Made by a program: the position numbers and the translations under genes | Shown here: positions 59,257-64,000 of the stretch, one piece after another | Numbering within the stretch: position 1 is the first letter of the stretch | How the letters are laid out: each line of letters starts with the position of its first letter | Source of the DNA: Streptomyces sp. SAI-135 | Lineage (GTDB): Bacteria; Actinomycetota; Actinomycetes; Streptomycetales; Streptomycetaceae | Assembly (NCBI RefSeq): GCF_029893805.1 | Contig: NZ_JARXYP010000002.1 | Location: 2,914,001-2,978,000, forward strand | Reading direction: 5' to 3' | Length of the DNA: 64,000 nt | The notes under the pieces: model-generated | Seen by the model: the letters and a program-made list of their open reading frames with translations, nothing else | The model's database searches: none | What the model was told of the DNA's origin: nothing

Positions 59257-61539
59257 ATGACCAGTCCTGTTTCCGCAGTCCAGCAGTCCGATGTCCCTCC
59301 TGGCGGCACCGCCTTCGGTGTGATGCTGCGCTCCCTGCGCCGGGCCGCCCGGCTGACCCTGGAGGAGCTGTCCGAGGCGTCCGGGGTGAGCGTGCGCGCG
59401 CTCGGTGACCTGGAGCGCGGGCGCAGCCGGGGGCCGCAGCGCCGTACCGTCGACGCGCTCGCCGCCGCCCTGCGGCTCGACGCCGAGCAGGCCGAGCGCC
59501 TGCGTCGGCTGGCCGAGGCCGGCCGGGACCGCGGGGGCCCGCCGGCCGCGCCGTATCTCCTGCGGACCGTCCCGGACTTCACCGGCCGCGGACAGGAACT
59601 GGCGGACCTGGAGGCGCTCGCCACCGGTACCCGCACGCGTGCGGCGGTGCTGTTCGGGCCGGGCGGGCAGGGCAAGACCACCTTGGCGGCGGAGGCGGTA
59701 CGGCGGCTCGCGGGCGCCTTCCCGGACGGCAGCGTCTGCGTCCAGCTGCACGGCATGAGCGACTCCCCGCTGTCGGCGTCCGAGGCGCTGGTCCTCCTGC
59801 TGACGGCACTGGGGCATCCCGCGGACCGGATCCCCGTCGACCCCGTGGCCCGCGAGGCGGTCTACCGGGCGGCGCTGGCCGGCCGGCGGACGCTGGTCGT
59901 CCTCGACGACGCGGCCGACGAGACCCGGACCAGGCCGCTGCTGCCCGATGCCGAGGGCAGTTTCGTGCTGATCACCAGCAGGCGTCCGCTGGCGGGTCTC
60001 GAAGGTGTGCGGCGGATCAGGCTCGGCGGGCTCAGCGGCGGGGAGTCGACGCGGCTGCTGGAGCGGATCCTCGGCGCCTCGCGGACCGAGGGCCAGTCCG
60101 AGGCGGTCACCCGGCTGACCGAGCTGTGCGGCCACCTCCCGCTGGCCCTGCGCATCGTCGGCAACCGCCTCTCCAGCCGCCCGAGTTGGACCCCGGCCCA
60201 TCTGGTGGGCCAACTCGCCGACGAGGGGCGCAGGTTGAACGGACTGGTCGCGGGCGACCTCGCCGTGCGCAGCGCCCTGGCCCTCTCCTACGGCCAGCTC
60301 ACACCGCCGCACCGGCTGTTGCTGCGCCGCCTGTCTCTCGTCCCCGGCCACGACACCGGCCCCGAGCTCGCCGCGGTACTGACCGGCGAGGACCCGCTCA
60401 CCATCGCGGGCTCCCTCGACCTGCTGGTGGACCGGGGCCTGCTGGAGGAGACCGCGCCGGGCCGGTACGCCCTGCACGATCTCGTACGGCTCTTCGCGCG
60501 CGAGCAACTGGGCGCGGAGGAGCCCGAGTCGGTGACCGGGGCGGTGCGGTTGCGGATGGCGGACTGGCTGTTGCGGTCGGCCTCCGCGGCGGGCCGCCGG
60601 TTCGAGGCGCCCGGCGCGCCGGAACCCTGGGCGGGCGAACCCGTCCCGTTCACCCCCGGGTCCGCCGAGGAGGCGGAGGAGTGGCTCACCGCCGAGCGCT
60701 CCAACTGGGCGGGCGCCCTGCCCTCGATGTTCGCGGCGGACCGGCACCAGGAGATCCTGCACGCCTCGCGCACCCTCTACTGGTTCTCCGACCGCTGGTG
60801 CCTGTGGCCCGAGTGGCGGACCCTCTTCTCCCACGGCGCCCGGTCCGCGGCCGCCCTCGGGGACCGCGCGGCCGAGGCCCATCAGCTCAACTGCCTCGCC
60901 TGGGCCCACTCGGTCGGCGCCTGCCGGTACGAGGAGGCCGAGCAACTCGCCCGCCAAGCACTGGAGTTGGCCTCGGAGACCGGTGACCTGGACCAGCAGG
61001 CCTGGGCGTGGTCGTACATCAGCGGGGCCTGCATGGGCCTGGGCCGGCCCGCGGAGGCGGCGCAGGCGGCGGCCCGGGCCACCCAACTCTTCGACACCAC
61101 CGGGGACTCCACCGGCAAGGCCGTCTCCCAGCGCGTCCTCGGCACCGCCCTGCGCGAGTCGGGCCGCGGCGAGGAGGCGCTGGCCCTGCACCGGGCCCTG
61201 CTCGGCACCAGGACCGGCGACGTTCCCGGTCTGAACGAGTTCGCGGCCGCCCTGCTGCGCTGTGAGACGGCCAGGGACCTGCTGGCCCTGGAGCGCTGGT
61301 CCGAGGCGGCGGAGGTCTTCCGCAGCGTCGGCACACCCCTCGACCACGCCGGCGTCGACCGCCTCCACGCCCACACCTCCCTCGGCCTCGCCACGGCCCT
61401 GGAACACCGCGGCGACCTCACCGAGGCCCACGAGCACTACACCCGGGCCCGCGCGCTCTTCACCCAGTTCGGCGACACGGCGTCGGCGACGGAGGCCACC
61501 GCGGGGGTCGAGCGAACCCGGAATCCTTCTCAACGGTGA
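59257..61539 (+). CDS. HTH-NB-ARC-TPR (AfsR/STAND-type) regulator
   Basis: 760 residues. XRE-type HTH (LRRAARLTLEELSEASGVSV near 27-60), a STAND NTPase with Walker A GPGGQGKTT near 135, Walker B VVLDDA near 195 and GLPLAL-type motif CGHLPLALRI near 290, a winged helix, and C-terminal TPRs from about 510. STAND proteins act as ligand-triggered switches in gene control and in defence (AVAST-like) systems; the HTH points to gene control here. No ribosome site ahead of GTG 59254/ATG 59257, so a leaderless transcript is possible (TTCTAATT about 10 bases upstream). Confidence 0.92.
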   Translation: MTSPVSAVQQSDVPPGGTAFGVMLRSLRRAARLTLEELSEASGVSVRALGDLERGRSRGPQRRTVDALAAALRLDAEQAERLRRLAEAGRDRGGPPAAPYLLRTVPDFTGRGQELADLEALATGTRTRAAVLFGPGGQGKTTLAAEAVRRLAGAFPDGSVCVQLHGMSDSPLSASEALVLLLTALGHPADRIPVDPVAREAVYRAALAGRRTLVVLDDAADETRTRPLLPDAEGSFVLITSRRPLAGLEGVRRIRLGGLSGGESTRLLERILGASRTEGQSEAVTRLTELCGHLPLALRIVGNRLSSRPSWTPAHLVGQLADEGRRLNGLVAGDLAVRSALALSYGQLTPPHRLLLRRLSLVPGHDTGPELAAVLTGEDPLTIAGSLDLLVDRGLLEETAPGRYALHDLVRLFAREQLGAEEPESVTGAVRLRMADWLLRSASAAGRRFEAPGAPEPWAGEPVPFTPGSAEEAEEWLTAERSNWAGALPSMFAADRHQEILHASRTLYWFSDRWCLWPEWRTLFSHGARSAAALGDRAAEAHQLNCLAWAHSVGACRYEEAEQLARQALELASETGDLDQQAWAWSYISGACMGLGRPAEAAQAAARATQLFDTTGDSTGKAVSQRVLGTALRESGRGEEALALHRALLGTRTGDVPGLNEFAAALLRCETARDLLALERWSEAAEVFRSVGTPLDHAGVDRLHAHTSLGLATALEHRGDLTEAHEHYTRARALFTQFGDTASATEATAGVERTRNPSQR

Positions 61540-61633
61540 GGCCCGACCCCTCGGGTGAAGATGCATGTCCATGGCAGGAGTGGTGCTTCGCCTGGCTTCT
61601 GGCGCCGTGTCATTCCTTGGGGGGAACTTGACC

Positions 61634-62033
61634 GTGTTCCGGCGTGCCCGCACCGCGGTGGCCGTGGCGGCCGTACTGCTCGCCACGGCCGGTCAGGAGC
61701 ACTCGGATCCGCGTGCCGCACCGCAGTCGCGATCCGCGGCCTCCGCCACGGCCGGACTCCCGGCCTCACCGACCCCCGCAGCAAAGACGAGCGCGGATGG
61801 CGCCTGCGCGGCGAAGTGGCTGCCGACGGCGCCACCTTTCTGGAGTCAGGCGGCTGGGATGCCGTCACAGGCGTCGGCCCCCTTCCGGGCGAGACGGCGG
61901 ATCAGCACTCCTCGGCCGCCGGCGCCCTCGCGCTGAGCGCCACGTCGAGATGCACCGAGCCGCCGAGTCCCTCCCCGCGTTGAGATCCCCGCCCGCAACC
62001 TTCGTCACCTCGTCGTCTACAACCGCTGAATGA
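61634..62033 (+). pseudogene. Possible frameshifted remnant of a secreted protein
   Basis: GTG at 61634, preceded by GGGGGGAAC, starts a signal-peptide-like sequence (VFRRARTAVAVAAVLLATAG) that continues in frame to a stop at 61936 without recognisable content. A different frame over about 61750-61983 reads protein-like sequence (RSKDERGWRLRGEVAADGAT, then FLESGGWDAVTGVG). This pattern suggests a frameshift between signal peptide and mature part. No family recognised. Confidence 0.35.
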
Positions 62034-63186
62034 TCGTCCCCGTCGCCAGCGCCCCGCCCGCGCACATCGTGATCAGCGCGAACTCCTTGTCCGCGCGCTC
62101 CAGTTCATGGAGCGCGGTGGTGATGAGGCGGGCCCCGGTCGCCCCCACCGGGTGCCCGAGCGCGATCGCGCCGCCGTTGACGTTGACCTTGTCCAGGTCC
62201 TGTTCGAAGACCTGGGCCCAGCTGAGCACCACCGACGCGAAGGCCTCGTTGATCTCGACGAGGTCGATGTCCTTCAGGGACATGCCCGCCTTGCCGAGGA
62301 CCGCGCGGGTCGCGTCGACGGGACCGTCGAGGTGGAAGTGCGGGTCGGCCCCGACCAGCGCCTGGGCCACGATCCGCGCCCGCGGCCTCAGCTTCAGCGC
62401 CCGCGCCATCCGCTTGGAGGCCCACATGATCGCCGCGGCCCCGTCGCTGATCTGGGACGAGTTGCCCGCCGTGTGGACGGCCGTCGGCATGACCGGCTTC
62501 AGCCCGGCCAGCGCCTCCATGGACGTGTCCCGCAGCCCCTCGTCCCGGTCGACGAGCCGCCACATGCCCTGTCCGGCCCGTTGTTCGTCCTCGACGGTCG
62601 GCACCTGGACCGCGAACGTCTCGCGCTTGAAACGCTCCTCGGACCAGGCGGCCGCCGCCCGCTCCTGGGAGAGCAGCCCCAGCGAGTCGACGTTCTCGCG
62701 GGTCAGCCCCCGGCGCCGCGCGATCCGTTCGGCCGCCTCGAACTGGTTGGGGAGGTCCACGTTCCATTCGTCGGGGAACGGCTTGCCCGGCCCGTGCTTG
62801 GAGCCCGACCCCAGCGGCACCCGGGACATCGCCTCGACACCGCAGCTGATGCCGACGTCGATGACCCCGGCCGCGATCATGTTGGCGACCATGTGGGAGG
62901 CCTGCTGCGAGGAACCGCACTGGCAGTCGACCGTCGTCGCCGCGGTCTCGTAGGGCAGCCCGACGGTCAGCCAGGCCGTGCGCGCGGGGTTCATGGACTG
63001 CTCGCCGGCGTGGGTGACCGTGCCGCCGACGATCTGTTCCACCGCGTCGGCGGGGATGCCGGCACGGCCGAGGAGTTCTCGGTAGGTCTCGCCCAGCAGG
63101 TAGGCGGGGTGCAGGTTGGCGAGCGCGCCGCCGCGCCTGCCGATGGGGGTGCGGACGGCTTCGACGATCACGGGTTCGGCGGCCAT
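62017..63186 (-). CDS. Thiolase (acetyl-CoA acyltransferase), FadA5/steroid-type
   Basis: 389 residues. Nucleophile Cys in VDCQCGSSQQASHM near 90, HTAGNSSQISDGAAA, DLVEINEAFAS near 310, GGAIALGHPVGATGAR with catalytic His near 340 and CAGGALATG with the second Cys near 378. It cleaves 3-ketoacyl-CoA with CoA. Actinobacterial FadA5 acts on steroid side chains; the KstR-like box upstream and the divergent CYP125-like P450 support that role. ATG at 63186. Confidence 0.93.
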   Translation of the reverse strand: MAAEPVIVEAVRTPIGRRGGALANLHPAYLLGETYRELLGRAGIPADAVEQIVGGTVTHAGEQSMNPARTAWLTVGLPYETAATTVDCQCGSSQQASHMVANMIAAGVIDVGISCGVEAMSRVPLGSGSKHGPGKPFPDEWNVDLPNQFEAAERIARRRGLTRENVDSLGLLSQERAAAAWSEERFKRETFAVQVPTVEDEQRAGQGMWRLVDRDEGLRDTSMEALAGLKPVMPTAVHTAGNSSQISDGAAAIMWASKRMARALKLRPRARIVAQALVGADPHFHLDGPVDATRAVLGKAGMSLKDIDLVEINEAFASVVLSWAQVFEQDLDKVNVNGGAIALGHPVGATGARLITTALHELERADKEFALITMCAGGALATGTIIQRL

Positions 63187-63223
63187 GGGTGCGGGTCCTC
63201 TCCTCCGAACGGATCCCTGGAAC

Positions 63224-63237
63224 TAGTACGTGTTCTA
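63224..63237. promoter_or_regulatory. KstR-like box between thiolase and P450 genes
   Basis: TAGTACGTGTTCTA within the longer palindrome AACTAGTACGTGTTCTAGTT; one mismatch to TNNAACNNGTTNNA. It lies 38 bases upstream of the thiolase start in the divergent region. Confidence 0.75.
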
Positions 63238-63408
63238 GTTAGCGCGTTGGGTGCAGTCTGCTGACGATCCGGCCACCACCGCAAGGGTCTTGCAGGCAAT
63301 TGAGGTCTCCGCGCCCCTTGCCTCTTGTAGAACCCGTTACTACCTTCACGGCAGCTCTGTTCCTGATGGGCCGTCAGATAGCTGCCGAACGGCTGGAGTG
63401 AGTTGCCG

Positions 63409-64000
63409 ATGTCGTGTCCAGCGCTTCCCGACGGGTTCGACTTCACCGACCCCGACCTGCTGCAAAGCCGCGTACCGCTGCCGGAGTTCGCCGCACTGCG
63501 CCGGGCCGAACCGGTGCGCTGGATCCCCCAGTCGGGCAACATCGCCGGCTTCCAGGACGAGGGGTACTGGGCGGTCACCCGGCACGCGGACGTCAAGTAC
63601 GTCTCCACCCACCCGGAGATCTTCTCGTCGTACCTCAACACGGCGATCATCCGCTTCAACGAGCGCATCGAGCGCGACGCGATCGACGCGCAGCGGCTGA
63701 TCCTCCTCAACATGGACCCGCCGGAGCACACCCGGGTCCGCGGGATCGTCCAGCGGGTGTTCACCCCCCGGGCCATCCGCGCCCTGGAGGAGCGCCTGCG
63801 CAACCGGGCCCACGCGATCGTCGAGAGCGCGCGCGCCCTGCCCGGCGACTCCTTCGACTTCGTCACCCAGGTCGCCTGCGAACTGCCCCTCCAGGCCATC
63901 GCCGAGCTCATCGGGATCCCGCAGGACGACCGGGCGAAGATCTTCGACTGGTCCAACAAGATGATCTCGTACGACGATCCCGAGTACGCGATCACCGAGG
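63409..64000 (+). CDS. Cytochrome P450, CYP125-like, partial (3' end beyond window)
   Basis: The first 197 residues are present. The start LPDGFDFTDPDLLQSRVP, the EIFSSYLNTAIIRF segment, ILLNMDPPEHTRVRGIVQRV (helix C with heme-contacting His/Arg) and FVTQVACELPLQAIAELIG match the CYP125/CYP142 group that hydroxylates the terminal carbon of the cholesterol side chain. Helix I, ExxR and the Cys ligand lie outside. ATG at 63409 with GGAG ten bases upstream. Divergent from the thiolase across a KstR-like box. The 3Fe-4S ferredoxin at 46.8 kb is the likely redox partner. Confidence 0.88.
   Translation, partial: MSCPALPDGFDFTDPDLLQSRVPLPEFAALRRAEPVRWIPQSGNIAGFQDEGYWAVTRHADVKYVSTHPEIFSSYLNTAIIRFNERIERDAIDAQRLILLNMDPPEHTRVRGIVQRVFTPRAIRALEERLRNRAHAIVESARALPGDSFDFVTQVACELPLQAIAELIGIPQDDRAKIFDWSNKMISYDDPEYAITE

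Overview
The window is about 64 kb of high-GC DNA with strong G/C bias at third codon positions, GTG starts and many stop/start overlaps. Its families (AbaA/WhiJ-type XRE-DUF397-ATPase triad, SCO2322-family protein, bifunctional RNase H/acid phosphatase, SigE-type sigma factor, F420-dependent LLM oxidoreductase) point to the chromosome of a Streptomyces. No tRNA, rRNA operon, insertion sequence, prophage or CRISPR array was seen. The first and last genes are cut by the window edges.

Region 1 (1-15.5 kb) is accessory and looks like a defence island. A partial AAA ATPase and a DUF262 (ParB/GmrSD-N-like) protein overlap by GTGA. An AbaA/WhiJ-type regulatory triad follows. Then a minus-strand set runs Ser/Thr kinase, SNF2-like helicase, and an 1835-residue Eco57I-class N6-adenine methylase, the last two overlapping by ATGA. 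Divergent from the kinase is a GmrSD-like DUF262-DUF1524 nuclease. The helicase-methylase pair recalls DISARM or helicase-methylase-ATPase systems, but no drmA, drmB or drmC homologue is visible.

Region 2 (16.1-27.1 kb) is core: rnpB (whose 5' end is overlapped by the tail of a DMT exporter gene), an AraC regulator, a DUF4260-TetR operon with three tandem operators, an RNB exoribonuclease, yaaA, eda, RNase H/acid phosphatase, a zinc-ribbon coiled-coil protein and a Nif3 protein.

Region 3 is a dispersed steroid/cholesterol-type catabolic regulon. It includes a KstR-family TetR regulator (45.9 kb), a MaoC hydratase/alcohol dehydrogenase/SDR operon (27.1-30.1 kb), an aldehyde dehydrogenase-ferredoxin pair with a divergent MBL hydrolase (46.8-49.8 kb), and a thiolase divergent from a CYP125-like P450 (62.0-64.0 kb). 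KstR-like boxes (TNNAACNNGTTNNA, perfect or one mismatch) lie at 30162, 45749, 48687 and 63224, each in front of one of these units.

Region 4 (30.4-45.7 kb) carries a histidine kinase/response regulator pair, a SigE-type sigma factor with a membrane partner, two MFS exporters, a methyltransferase, an N-acetylmuramoyl-L-alanine amidase, an LLM oxidoreductase and a glycosyltransferase-methyltransferase-toroid protein operon.

Region 5 (49.8-55.5 kb) is a cobalamin-riboswitch operon. It encodes two secreted, membrane-anchored proteins (one a squalene-cyclase-like toroid, the fold of the intrinsic factor alpha domain) and a complete ECF transporter (T, fused A-A', S), plausibly a corrinoid capture and uptake system. 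A transglycosylase, two alpha/beta hydrolases, a DUF1275 protein and an HTH-NB-ARC-TPR regulator follow.
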